Program-made: the position numbers and the translations under genes
Assembly: GCA_943788345.1 (NCBI GenBank)
Contig: CALSPX010000006.1
Coordinates: 1-64,000, forward strand
Reading direction: 5' to 3'
DNA length: 64,000 nucleotides
Source: Ascidiaceihabitans sp023955215
GTDB lineage: Bacteria > Pseudomonadota > Alphaproteobacteria > Rhodobacterales > Rhodobacteraceae
The notes under the pieces: generated by a model
Database searches by the model: none
What the model was told of the DNA's origin: nothing
Seen by the model: the letters and a program-made list of their open reading frames with translations, nothing else
In this document: positions 53,783 through 61,919 of the stretch, in pieces
How positions within the stretch are numbered: position 1 is the stretch's first letter
Layout: each line of letters opens with the position of its first letter

Positions 53783-54310
53783 ATGCGTATTTTGACAACG
53801 ACAGTTCTGATTTCGGCTTTGGCACTTGGTGCATGTGGCACAATCCGCGACAGTGTCGTAAATCCCGTGAACTGGTTTGGCAAAGGTCGCTCATCCAATT
53901 CGGCTGCAGAGCAATCATCAAACACCAACCCATTGATTCAGGAATCAAAACGGGGGTTGTTCCAAAGCAAAGACCGCGAGGTTGTCTATCTTGGAAAGCC
54001 AATCGACCAAGTGACCAATCTGGTCATCGAACGCGTTCCAGGTGGTGCCGTTATTCGCGCAACGGGCCTGACCGCAGTTCAAGGCGTATACCTAGTGCAG
54101 CTTACGCCAGCGACAGAAGACGAAACACCGGTCAACGGTGTTCTAACCTATCGCTTGGAAGGTGTGCGCCCAGAGTTCAACGAAGGCGTTGGCTCAACAC
54201 ACACGCGCACAGTCGTTGCGGCACGTGCTTTGACGGATCAAGAGCTGGCAGGTGTGCGTAGCATTCGTGTTGAAGGTGCGCGCAACGCACAAACATCGCG
54301 CCGTCGCTGA
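53783..54310 (+). CDS. Predicted lipoprotein conserved in Rhodobacterales
   Basis: A 175-residue protein with a lipoprotein signal (LISALALGACGTIRD, lipobox L-G-A-C). A Ser/Asn-rich linker follows, then a beta-rich domain (GAVIRATGLTAVQGVYLVQL, GVLTYRLEGVRPEFNEGVG), and a basic end (RNAQTSRRR). I believe the family is widespread in Rhodobacterales but know no function. It is probably in the periplasm, anchored to a membrane. It is divergent from sufE and convergent with rnd. Confidence 0.78.
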   Translation: MRILTTTVLISALALGACGTIRDSVVNPVNWFGKGRSSNSAAEQSSNTNPLIQESKRGLFQSKDREVVYLGKPIDQVTNLVIERVPGGAVIRATGLTAVQGVYLVQLTPATEDETPVNGVLTYRLEGVRPEFNEGVGSTHTRTVVAARALTDQELAGVRSIRVEGARNAQTSRRR

Positions 54311-54364
54311 TTACGAATTAGTTTCAAAGGCTGAAACGGGTAAGATCAATCGATCTTGACCCAA

Positions 54365-55525
54365 TCAGTCGAGTGGAACAACTTTTACGTCATTTCCAAC
54401 AGCCGCCAATGCGATCTTGCCTTCGCACAGGCGCAAGGCATCTTCGCCAAACACTTCTGCACGCCAGCCAGACACAGCGGCAACATCGCGCATACCGCCC
54501 GCCATCGCATCCAAATCGGCAGCCGAGGCGATCAACTTGGCTGCAACACCGGCACTTTCGGTTTTGGCTTTTAAAAGCACACGCAGCAAATCAGCCAAGG
54601 CTGGGTTTACTTGCAGCTTCTCACGCCCACCCACAGGCTTTGGCGCACGATCTGCAGGCATACCAACGCCCTTAACAACAGCCGCTAAAATACCATCAGC
54701 AATTTCGCCGCGACGTGCTTCACGTAACAGAAGACGTGAACGGCTTAGGTCTTCCATGGTCTTTGGTTTGTTGCTGGCCAATTCGACCAATGCATCATCC
54801 TTGTACACACGGTTGCGCGGAACATTGCGGCTTTGCGCGTATTCTTCGCGAAAGGCAGCCAGCATTTGAACAACGGCCATGAATTTTGCGGTAGATGTGC
54901 GGGTCTTAACCCGTTTCCACGCATCAATCGGCTTGATAATATAGGTGTCAGGGTTGGTCAAAATGCCCAACTCTTCTTGGACCCAGTGACTGCGGTTGTT
55001 TTCTTCCAATTTCTTGGCAAGGAACTCATAAACCTGACGCAGGTGGGTTACGTCACCAATCGCATAAGTCTTTTGCGCATCGGTCAATGGACGGCGTGAC
55101 CAATCGGTGAAACGGGATGATTTATCGACCTGCTCACGCGCGATCTTTTTCACCAGTGTCTCATAGCCAACCTGTTCGCCAAAACCACACACCATCGCGG
55201 CCACTTGGGTATCGAACAACGGCTCAGGGAACACTTGTGCATCCACAAAGAAGATTTCGAGATCTTGGCGCGCCGCATGGAATACTTTGACAACAGAGGT
55301 GTCGCGGAAAAGCTCATAGAGCGGCTCAAGTGATAGGCCTTCAACCAATGGATCAACCAAAACCGCGTTACTGGCATCTGTGCCGGGCATCGCAAGTTGG
55401 ATTAGACAAAGTTTGGAATAATAGGTGCGTTCGCGCAGGAACTCTGTGTCGATCGTGACATAGTCATGTTGACGGGCTTGGGTGCAATATTCGGCCAAAG
55501 CCTCGGTCGTTGTAATCGTGATCAT
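54365..55525 (-). CDS. rnd: Ribonuclease D
   Basis: A 386-residue 3'-5' exoribonuclease for tRNA 3'-end maturation. The DEDD exonuclease motifs are VTIDTEFLRERTYY (Exo I), KVFHAARQDLEIFF (Exo II) and the Tyr/Asp region KTYAIGDVTHLRQVYEFLA (Exo III). HRDC-type helices form the C-terminal half. Length is normal. A 76-bp gap separates it from purN, which lies upstream on the same strand. Confidence 0.94.
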   Translation of the reverse strand: MITITTTEALAEYCTQARQHDYVTIDTEFLRERTYYSKLCLIQLAMPGTDASNAVLVDPLVEGLSLEPLYELFRDTSVVKVFHAARQDLEIFFVDAQVFPEPLFDTQVAAMVCGFGEQVGYETLVKKIAREQVDKSSRFTDWSRRPLTDAQKTYAIGDVTHLRQVYEFLAKKLEENNRSHWVQEELGILTNPDTYIIKPIDAWKRVKTRTSTAKFMAVVQMLAAFREEYAQSRNVPRNRVYKDDALVELASNKPKTMEDLSRSRLLLREARRGEIADGILAAVVKGVGMPADRAPKPVGGREKLQVNPALADLLRVLLKAKTESAGVAAKLIASAADLDAMAGGMRDVAAVSGWRAEVFGEDALRLCEGKIALAAVGNDVKVVPLD

Positions 55526-55601
55526 GCGCTATTTGTCGTCCACAAAGTTAATATTTGAGAACTGGGTACACCATCGCACAAACGAATACCAGCATCGCAA
55601 T

Positions 55602-56192
55602 CTACAGGTACAGCACCGACGTCATACCGACGCAATACTGACGTAATACAGCAGGGTATAATTTGTGTTCTTGGATCAATATTCGGGCCGCCAAAGTATC
55701 AGCGGTATCACCGTCCAAAACGTCAATTTTGGCCTGCCCCCAGATAGGCCCATCATCCAGCAGCGGGGTCACTTCATGAACCGTACAGCCATGGGTTTTG
55801 TCACCCGCTTCCAAAGCGCGCGCATGGGTGTGCAGCCCCTTATATTTAGGCAAAAGCGATGGATGGATGTTCAGCATCTTGCCATGCCACGGGGTCACGA
55901 AACCTGCAGTCAGAACCCGCATAAAGCCAGCCAAACAGATCATGTCAGGGGAATGTCGGTCTAACGCTTTGGACAGCTCCGCTTCAAACGCGGCACGGTC
56001 TTTGCCAAAAGGACGGTGATCCACAACCTCGGTCGCGATCCCCTGCTCTTTGGCCCATGCAATGCCGCCAGCATCGTGGTTGTTTGAGACAATGACACAT
56101 GGACGCGCAGGGTGATCCCCCTGCATGTCCTGCACCAATGCCTTCATATTTGATCCCCCTCCGGAGACAAATATAGCAACCCGTTTTGTCAC
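55602..56192 (-). CDS. purN: Phosphoribosylglycinamide formyltransferase PurN
   Basis: A 196-residue folate-dependent GAR transformylase of purine synthesis. Visible are VAIFVSGGGSNMKALVQDM (GAR phosphate loop), MLNIHPSLLPKYKGLHTHA (catalytic His region) and GCTVHEVTPLLDDGPIWGQA (catalytic Asp loop). The last ~12 residues (QYCVGMTSVLYL) are encoded by an 11-bp repeat array and look unlike a normal PurN end, so the 3' end seems to have been altered. It overlaps purM by 4 bp. Confidence 0.94.
   Translation of the reverse strand: MTKRVAIFVSGGGSNMKALVQDMQGDHPARPCVIVSNNHDAGGIAWAKEQGIATEVVDHRPFGKDRAAFEAELSKALDRHSPDMICLAGFMRVLTAGFVTPWHGKMLNIHPSLLPKYKGLHTHARALEAGDKTHGCTVHEVTPLLDDGPIWGQAKIDVLDGDTADTLAARILIQEHKLYPAVLRQYCVGMTSVLYL
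55612..55644 (+). repeat. 11-bp phased repeat array (copy 2) overlapping the purN 3' end
   Basis: Three consecutive 11-mers AGCACCGACGT (55612-55622), CATACCGACGC (55623-55633) and AATACTGACGT (55634-55644), with weaker units on both sides. Consensus and period match the array at 30096-30150. On the minus strand it encodes the last residues of PurN. Confidence 0.7.
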
Positions 56193-57229
56193 AGAAGCGA
56201 GCCCTTATAAGAGACGCCTTCGCCCTTATTAATATGGCCCATTTCAACAACACCGTGTCCTGCATCCGTGAATGCAGCACGTGCCGTTTCAACCTTATCT
56301 GCTGGAACAACAGCAATCATGCCAATGCCGCAGTTAAAAGTTTTGAGCAATTCAGCTTCTTCCATGCCACCCTGTGCAGCCAACCATTTGAACACTGTAG
56401 GCAATTCCCAAGCATCCAAGTTGATGTCGGCGCCCATGCCTTCTGTCAGGACACGTGGGAGGTTTTCAGTCAAGCCACCACCGGTGATATGGGCCAGTGC
56501 ATTCACATCATTCATCGCAGCAACCGCGCCTTTGACGTACAAGGTTGTTGGGGCCAACAAGGCCTCGCCCAACGTTCCCTCAGCCCAAGGGCAATCATCG
56601 CCCCATGCTAGGCCAGAATGCTCAACCAATTTGCGAACCAATGAGTAACCGTTTGAGTGCACACCAGAAGACGTTAGGCCCAAGAGCACATCACCCTCGG
56701 CAACGTCCTTGGGAAGCTCAGCGCCACGTTCCATCGCACCAACTGAGAAACCAGCAAGATCGAAATCGCCCGCAGGATACATCCCCGGCATTTCAGCAGT
56801 TTCGCCACCAATCAATGCGCAACCAGACAGCTCGCAACCCTTGGCAATACCTTCGATAATGCGGGTCGCTTGGTCCAGCTCTAGCTTGCCGGTCGCGAAA
56901 TAATCTAGGAAAAACAATGGTTCTGCACCTTGGCAAACCAGATCGTTGACGCACATGGCGACCAAATCGATACCAACGCCGTCCACGTTGCCCGTATCAA
57001 TCGCGATCCGCAGCTTGGTACCAACGCCGTCGGTAGCAGCCACTAGGATCGGGTCTTTGTACCCTGCCCCTTTAAGATCGAACATCGCGCCAAAGCCACC
57101 CAGCCCGGACATCACACCAGGGCGTGTCGTGCGTTTGGCAGCGGGTTTGATGCGATCAACCAGTTCATTACCCGCATCAATATCGACACCTGCGTCTGCA
57201 TAGGTGATCCCGTTTTTTTGAGTGCTCAT
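56189..57229 (-). CDS. purM: Phosphoribosylformylglycinamidine cyclo-ligase PurM
   Basis: A 346-residue ATP-dependent AIR synthetase of purine biosynthesis. Signatures are ITYADAGVDIDAGNELVDRI, VAATDGVGTKLRIAIDTGNV, GGETAEMPGMYPAGDFDLAG and AHITGGGLTENLPRVL. Length and order of motifs are complete. The purM-purN pair overlaps by 4 bp, so translation is coupled; the operon is separate from purC-purS-purQ. The next upstream feature is a tRNA gene on the other strand. Confidence 0.96.
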   Translation of the reverse strand: MSTQKNGITYADAGVDIDAGNELVDRIKPAAKRTTRPGVMSGLGGFGAMFDLKGAGYKDPILVAATDGVGTKLRIAIDTGNVDGVGIDLVAMCVNDLVCQGAEPLFFLDYFATGKLELDQATRIIEGIAKGCELSGCALIGGETAEMPGMYPAGDFDLAGFSVGAMERGAELPKDVAEGDVLLGLTSSGVHSNGYSLVRKLVEHSGLAWGDDCPWAEGTLGEALLAPTTLYVKGAVAAMNDVNALAHITGGGLTENLPRVLTEGMGADINLDAWELPTVFKWLAAQGGMEEAELLKTFNCGIGMIAVVPADKVETARAAFTDAGHGVVEMGHINKGEGVSYKGSLL

Positions 57230-57343
57230 GGGCGTGGCTCCAGCGTTGAAAAAGACTATGGGCGCGAGTTACGACATTGTAGCGATTTGTGCAACGCTAA
57301 GGCTTGACCTTAGTGCATACCCCGATTACCCAAAGCCCATGGC

Positions 57344-57420
57344 GGGCCTGTAGCTCAGTTGGTTAGAGCAGAGCGCTCATAACGCTTTTGTCGTAGGTTC
57401 AAGTCCTACCGGGCCTACCA
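57344..57420 (+). tRNA. tRNA with CAT anticodon (Met elongator or Ile2)
   Basis: A 77-nt cloverleaf: acceptor GGGCCTG/CGGGCCT, D-arm GCTCAGTTGGTTAGAGC, anticodon loop CTCATAA, T-arm GTAGGTTCAAGTCCTAC and an encoded CCA. Because CAT is shared by tRNA-Met and the lysidine-modified tRNA-Ile2, identity needs comparison with other tRNAs of the genome. It lacks initiator features such as a mismatched first pair followed by three G-C pairs in the anticodon stem. Confidence 0.92.
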
Positions 57421-57591
57421 TTTTTCGCCATCTTTCCTGATATTACAAATGGTTAGATGGATACGAATCTTGGCAATCCATAGGCCGAAATCCCTTTAAT
57501 CCGGCACGAAAAGAGCCCATTGTCAGGGGTCGACAAGCTGGCGCATTGGTCAATATTTTTTGTAATTTCGTTCAAGCCAATCATTTAACAA

Positions 57592-58875
57592 TCAACGCGC
57601 AATCACAATGTCCGCACGCAAGCCACCCAAACGCTCGCTTTCACCCAATCGCAACACACCACCATGGGCACGTGCGATATCGGTTGCAATCGTTAGCCCA
57701 AGGCCAACACTGCCACCCTTGTCCTGATTGCGCGACGGATCAAGCCGCGTGAACGGACGCTGCGCCTCAGCGCGGCGATTTTCAGGAATACCGGGGCCAT
57801 CGTCATCGACACGCAGACGCAAGAATTTGTCTGTCAACACCATCGAAACTTCGGCCCTTGAGCCATAGCGCACAGCATTTCCAATCAAATTATCCAGCGC
57901 ACGGCGCATCCCACCAAGACGCAGCATCACAGTGCCTTCGCCCTCGCTGTGCACCAATGACACGTCGCGTCCCGCACGTGCGCAGTCTGCAACAACCTGT
58001 TCAATCCATGTTTGGACGACAACCGCTTCAGGTTCCATCGCCTGCCCACCTTTTGAAAACTCAAGGAATGCATCTATCATGCCCTGCATCTCATCGACGT
58101 CTTGTTCCAGCGGCTCACGCTCGTCGTCATCAAGCATAGCAAGCGCCAAACGCATACGCGTTAGTGGCGTGCGTAAATCATGACTGACCTCCGACAACAT
58201 CAACGTTCGCGTTTCAATTTGGCGTTCAATGCGGTTGCGCATATCAACAAAAGCAGTTCCCGCGGACCGCACCTCTGTTGCGCCAGCAGGCGAAAACGGC
58301 ATGTTCCGGCCACGCCCAAAGGCCTCAGCCGCGGTTGCCAAACGTTTGATTGGGCGCAACTGATTGCGTAAATAGATCAGAGCAATCAGCGTGAAAAGAA
58401 ATCCATAGAACATCATATTGACGAACAACTGATGGGGTTTGGCCGCCGAAATACGGCTGCGATCGAAAATAACTTCTTTGGCTTGTCCGTCTACATCCGC
58501 AACCAAACGCACGACATCATCGTTATAAAGGTCGATCACTTTGATCTGGGGTAAAATCTTGTTCAGGTTTCGCGTGATAATCACACCCGAAAAGTCATAC
58601 CAAAGGCGTGTATTAGGCTCCGCCAATACGTCACGTGCAACGTCAGAGACCCGTATATCAAGAACATCTAAGGTTGTTTCTGGCACACCCGACAACACCA
58701 GCTCAACTTCGCGCGCGACAGTTGTGGACATCTGCATCGTGACGCCTTCAAAGTGGCGCTGCATGAAGACGACCGTAACAACCAGCTGCAAGACAACAAC
58801 AGGCAGCAAAAGGATCATTGCGGCGCGTCCATACAAACTGCGCGGCATATATTGTTTGAGCCACTTAAAGAACAT
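57592..58875 (-). CDS. EnvZ-like sensor histidine kinase
   Basis: A 427-residue membrane kinase. Two membrane helices (~17-37 and ~150-168) enclose a periplasmic domain, then a HAMP linker (LRPIKRLATAAEAFGRGRNM). The HisKA box is LSEVSHDLRTPLTRMRLALA (phosphoacceptor His). The ATPase domain has LDNLIGNAVRYG (N box), DDDGPGIPE (G1) and GGSVGLGLTIATDIARAHGG (G2). It resembles EnvZ, which suggests response to osmotic or envelope signals. No response-regulator gene lies next to it, so its partner is encoded elsewhere. It is divergent from the metallo-hydrolase with a 45-bp gap. Confidence 0.9.
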   Translation of the reverse strand: MFFKWLKQYMPRSLYGRAAMILLLPVVVLQLVVTVVFMQRHFEGVTMQMSTTVAREVELVLSGVPETTLDVLDIRVSDVARDVLAEPNTRLWYDFSGVIITRNLNKILPQIKVIDLYNDDVVRLVADVDGQAKEVIFDRSRISAAKPHQLFVNMMFYGFLFTLIALIYLRNQLRPIKRLATAAEAFGRGRNMPFSPAGATEVRSAGTAFVDMRNRIERQIETRTLMLSEVSHDLRTPLTRMRLALAMLDDDEREPLEQDVDEMQGMIDAFLEFSKGGQAMEPEAVVVQTWIEQVVADCARAGRDVSLVHSEGEGTVMLRLGGMRRALDNLIGNAVRYGSRAEVSMVLTDKFLRLRVDDDGPGIPENRRAEAQRPFTRLDPSRNQDKGGSVGLGLTIATDIARAHGGVLRLGESERLGGLRADIVIAR

Positions 58876-58920
58876 AACTAAACCATACGCATCTCAAGCC
58901 CCAAGCGAAAGACCCATCCC

Positions 58921-59832
58921 ATGACGCCACCAGATGATTTTGATCCCCAAGTGGGCGTTGCTGAGACACTTGAACACGGGGTGCGCCGTATTGTTGCCCC
59001 CAACCCCTCCCCGATGACCTATCGTGGAACAAACACCTATCTGATCGGCACAACTGATCTGGCGGTAATTGATCCGGGGCCCGATGACGGCACGCATCTT
59101 CAGGCCATTCTGGATGCAGTCGGCCCCAATCAAAAAATTACACATATTATAGTGACCCACACACACCTTGATCACTCTCCACTTGCGCGCGCGCTGGCCG
59201 AATCTACAGGTGCGCCCGTCATCGCATTCGGAGATGCCACCGCCGGACGCAGCGAGGCGATGGTCAAACTTGCTGAAACAGGTATGGTTGGCGGCGGTGA
59301 AGGAATCGACCAAAATTTCAAACCAGATAACATTGTGGAAGACGGCGACTACATTAACGGTAGTGATTGGCAGCTTGAGGTGATCCATACACCCGGTCAC
59401 ATCGGGAACCACATCTGTCTGGGATGGAAAGACCTGTGTTTTACAGCCGATCACGTGATGGGTTGGGCCAGCTCACTAGTGTCGCCACCAGATGGGGACC
59501 TGACCGACTTCATGGAATCTTGTGCAAAATTGGAAGATCACGATTGGCGTGTGTTTTATCCGGGCCACGGTGGTCCTGTCGAAGACCCCGCTGAGCGACT
59601 TGATTGGTTGATAGAGCATCGCCTCAACCGCGAGGCATCCATTCTAGAGCTGCTAGAAGACGCACCCGCCACCGCGCAAGAGTTAGCCAAGGCCATTTAC
59701 ACCGAAACGCCACCCGCCTTGCTGGGTGCCGCCACACGCAACGTCCTTGCGCATCTTATTGATTTGGTAGGACAATCCGAAGTTTCCACCCTTGGCAAAC
59801 TATCCGAAGACACCCAATTCATTCGATTATAA
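58921..59832 (+). CDS. Metallo-beta-lactamase fold hydrolase (LACTB2-like)
   Basis: A 303-residue zinc hydrolase. The metal motif HTHLDHSP is at about residues 80-87, further ligands are in VIHTPGHIGNHICL (His) and CFTADHVMGWASSL (Asp), and a last His is in VFYPGHGGPVEDP. The C-terminal ~70 residues are the winged-helix-like domain of LACTB2 proteins, which may bind RNA (ILELLEDAPATAQELAKAIY). The substrate is unknown; endoribonuclease activity is known for LACTB2. It precedes tRNA-Asn by 80 bp. Confidence 0.88.
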   Translation: MTPPDDFDPQVGVAETLEHGVRRIVAPNPSPMTYRGTNTYLIGTTDLAVIDPGPDDGTHLQAILDAVGPNQKITHIIVTHTHLDHSPLARALAESTGAPVIAFGDATAGRSEAMVKLAETGMVGGGEGIDQNFKPDNIVEDGDYINGSDWQLEVIHTPGHIGNHICLGWKDLCFTADHVMGWASSLVSPPDGDLTDFMESCAKLEDHDWRVFYPGHGGPVEDPAERLDWLIEHRLNREASILELLEDAPATAQELAKAIYTETPPALLGAATRNVLAHLIDLVGQSEVSTLGKLSEDTQFIRL

Positions 59833-59913
59833 CGTCGAAGCCAAATTATTTTCGAAAAATGCGAAAAAGCCTCTGGACGAGGCAAAACACCCTCGCTATA
59901 TCACCCATACCAT

Positions 59914-59988
59914 TCCCGCGTAGCTCAGTGGTAGAGCAGTTGACTGTTAATCAATTTGTCGTAGGTTCGACCCCTACCGCGGGAGCCA
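59914..59988 (+). tRNA. tRNA-Asn (GTT)
   Basis: A 75-nt cloverleaf: acceptor TCCCGCG/CGCGGGA, D-arm GCTCAGTGGTAGAGC, anticodon loop CTGTTAA (GTT), T-arm GTAGGTTCGACCCCTAC, encoded GCCA end. A strong terminator follows at 60017. Confidence 0.95.
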
Positions 59989-60016
59989 ATCACACCGTAA
60001 GGTTTTGATTGATTTC

Positions 60017-60053
60017 AAAAATCCCATTCCGAGAAATCGGATGGGATTTTTTT
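60017..60053 (+). terminator. Rho-independent terminator of tRNA-Asn
   Basis: AAATCCCATTCCG and CGGATGGGATTT form a 12-13-bp stem with a six-base loop, followed by a T-run, about 30 bp after the tRNA end. The remaining gap up to 60,260 has no credible gene. Confidence 0.92.
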
Positions 60054-60260
60054 GTTGTGCAAGCCTTTGCACAATTACCCCGACGCTTTACGCGACACCT
60101 TCCATTCTACAAAGGCCAATTGGCCATTCCGCACCTCTACGTCAAACCTCTCAAAACCAGATTTTTGCCCACAAGCGATCCATTAATCGATCAACGCCAA
60201 ATTGACATCTAAACACAAACATATGACGTTACACCCAATCAAATAAGAGACCGCAGCGAA

Positions 60261-60644
60261 ATGCTATTGGACATCAACCTACCCTTGATACTTGTTGCGC
60301 CCTTTGTTGCTGGTGCCAGCCCAGGCCCTGCAACGCTTGCCATTGCTGGCACCTCAATGGCCTCAGGCAGGACATCAGGATTGGCTTTGGCTTCGGGGAT
60401 AACAGCTGGCTCGCTGATATGGTCGATTTCAGCAGCACTTGGTCTGGGCGCAATCATGCTCGCCAATGCAATGCAGCCCGCCCAAGAACTCGATACGGGG
60501 ATGTTCATTACCAAACTTGAGCAGACTACGCTTCATCTACTAACCAGCAAGCCCCTCCAGCAACGGCGCGCATGGGGGAATGTAGAGATTTTGGCCTATT
60601 GGGGTGAGGGATTGTGGGAAAAAGCCATTTCAAAAAAACTTTAA
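60261..60644 (+). pseudogene. LysE family exporter, truncated after about 70 residues
   Basis: The first ~70 residues are a normal LysE/RhtB start: ILVAPFVAGASPGPATLAIA, then ASGRTSGLALASGITAGSLI and ALGLGAIMLANAM. After about base 60,470 the reading changes abruptly into non-hydrophobic sequence, and the rest of the usual ~200-residue permease is missing. The 3' part overlaps the end of the minus-strand helix-turn-helix gene, so an insertion or deletion joined the two. The fragment cannot form a complete transporter. Confidence 0.8.
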
Positions 60645-61314
60645 GAGTTCGAATGTCAGCGCGCCTCAAAGCCGCAAAGAAAAAAGACACACATTTAAGC
60701 TTGCCTCGCGTTGAAATCTTAAACTTCCGGCCACTTTTGGTTGCAAAACCTTCTTCAACTATCATTTGCAGAACTTTATGAACGGCTTGATAGGAATAGG
60801 CGGTCTCGTCAACCAATTGCGAAATGGTCCACTCTGCCCCCTTCGGTCCCATCACGTCCATTGCAGTTAGGACCGTTCGGAAGGCGATTGAGTACGGAAT
60901 GCGACGCGTGCATCGGTCCAGTTCCATGAAGAATTCAGACAACTTGCGATAAGGGTGTCGCCCCGCATATTTAGTACTAAAGAACCGCTTGATGTAATAT
61001 CGATCTTCGGGTGCAATGCCTCGGTAGAATTGCTCGGTCAACTGATAGGCCCGCCTCCTTCCTTCCTGCGTCAACTCAATTCCCTCATCCGTCCAAGTGA
61101 AATGGCTAGCCGCGAATTTCTTTAGGTGATCACGAATCGAAGCGCGATCTAGGCTTGTTGCTTCTGACAGCGCGCTTATCGTCCAAGGCGCACCAGCCTT
61201 CAGCCATAATCTTGTATAAATAATTGTGGTCGTTTGAGGAACCTTGGAAACATTTACGGCCCGAACAACCGCGACAGCCATCCGTTCAATCCATTTACGC
61301 TTCTCGTTTTTCAT
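60526..61314 (-). CDS. Unknown protein with two winged-helix-like regions
   Basis: A 262-residue basic protein. Two segments look like winged helix-turn-helix domains: residues ~40-85 (APWTISALSEATSLDRASIR, DHLKKFAASHF) and ~165-205 (GAEWTISQLVDETAYSYQAV, HKVLQMIVEEGF). Between them lies a helical part (RYYIKRFFSTKYAGRHPYRK). MarR-like or replication/regulatory roles are possible, but I do not recognise a family. The C-terminal ~45 residues (PHPNRPKSLHSPMRAVAGG) overlap the truncated LysE gene and may be read out of disrupted sequence. It appears to be a newcomer in an otherwise core region. Confidence 0.6.
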   Translation of the reverse strand: MKNEKRKWIERMAVAVVRAVNVSKVPQTTTIIYTRLWLKAGAPWTISALSEATSLDRASIRDHLKKFAASHFTWTDEGIELTQEGRRRAYQLTEQFYRGIAPEDRYYIKRFFSTKYAGRHPYRKLSEFFMELDRCTRRIPYSIAFRTVLTAMDVMGPKGAEWTISQLVDETAYSYQAVHKVLQMIVEEGFATKSGRKFKISTRGKLKCVSFFFAALRRADIRTLKVFLKWLFPTIPHPNRPKSLHSPMRAVAGGACWLVDEA

Positions 61315-61498
61315 ATCTTGGCGCAATCGCTAATTGTATTAAGCTGAACGTGAGCAAGAATTGGGCAAAGAAGTCAACGCTCGAACCCAGTGTAATTCCT
61401 GTGTATTGTAAGCCCAAGACGTTCAAACATGCTCAATACAGCCCTTAAGGTTCAAAAATGCAAATACCAAACCCAACGAACCAGCCACCAAAGCTGTG

Positions 61499-61840
61499 AT
61501 GAGCCCCGAAAAACATGCGCGTAACCACTTGAAAAAAATTGCTAAATTGGGGGAACCAATCACGTATCAAGCCCTTGCAAAAGCGTTAAACCTAATGCCC
61601 CCACATACAATTCATCAACTAACAATCACGCTTGAAAAACTGATCGAAGAAGACGCAAAATCAGGCCACCCATTGATCGCGTCACTAGTGATCAGCAAAG
61701 CACGCGGCGGATTACCCGCACCTGGTTTCTTCGATTGCGTAGAAAGGGTTGGCTTACTGCCCCCAGCGTCAACCTCCGCAGAGGTTCAAGACTTTTACAG
61801 CACAGAGTTTGACAGAGCGGTTTCGTTCTGGGGCGCTTAA
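61499..61840 (+). CDS. Hypothetical protein with helix-turn-helix-like fold
   Basis: A 113-residue protein. ITYQALAKALNLMPPHTIHQ resembles a helix-turn-helix of the MGMT-like or winged type, and LIASLVISKARGGLPAPGFF suggests an alkyltransferase-like (ATL) C-terminal part, but without the PCHR motif. The end is DFYSTEFDRAVSFWGA. I recognise no characterised family. GTG 61496 and ATG 61499 are both possible starts. It is convergent with pobA. Confidence 0.6.
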   Translation: MSPEKHARNHLKKIAKLGEPITYQALAKALNLMPPHTIHQLTITLEKLIEEDAKSGHPLIASLVISKARGGLPAPGFFDCVERVGLLPPASTSAEVQDFYSTEFDRAVSFWGA

Positions 61841-61919
61841 GGATCTCGCGTGCCTGCCAATTGTCTGACCTAAGGTCCGACACAAAGTATCTATCCACCA
61901 GATATCCGACGAAATTTGG

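Noticed and set aside
54373..54869. Plus-strand frames of 100-150 codons
   Set aside because: They are antisense to rnd, which has complete DEDD motifs.
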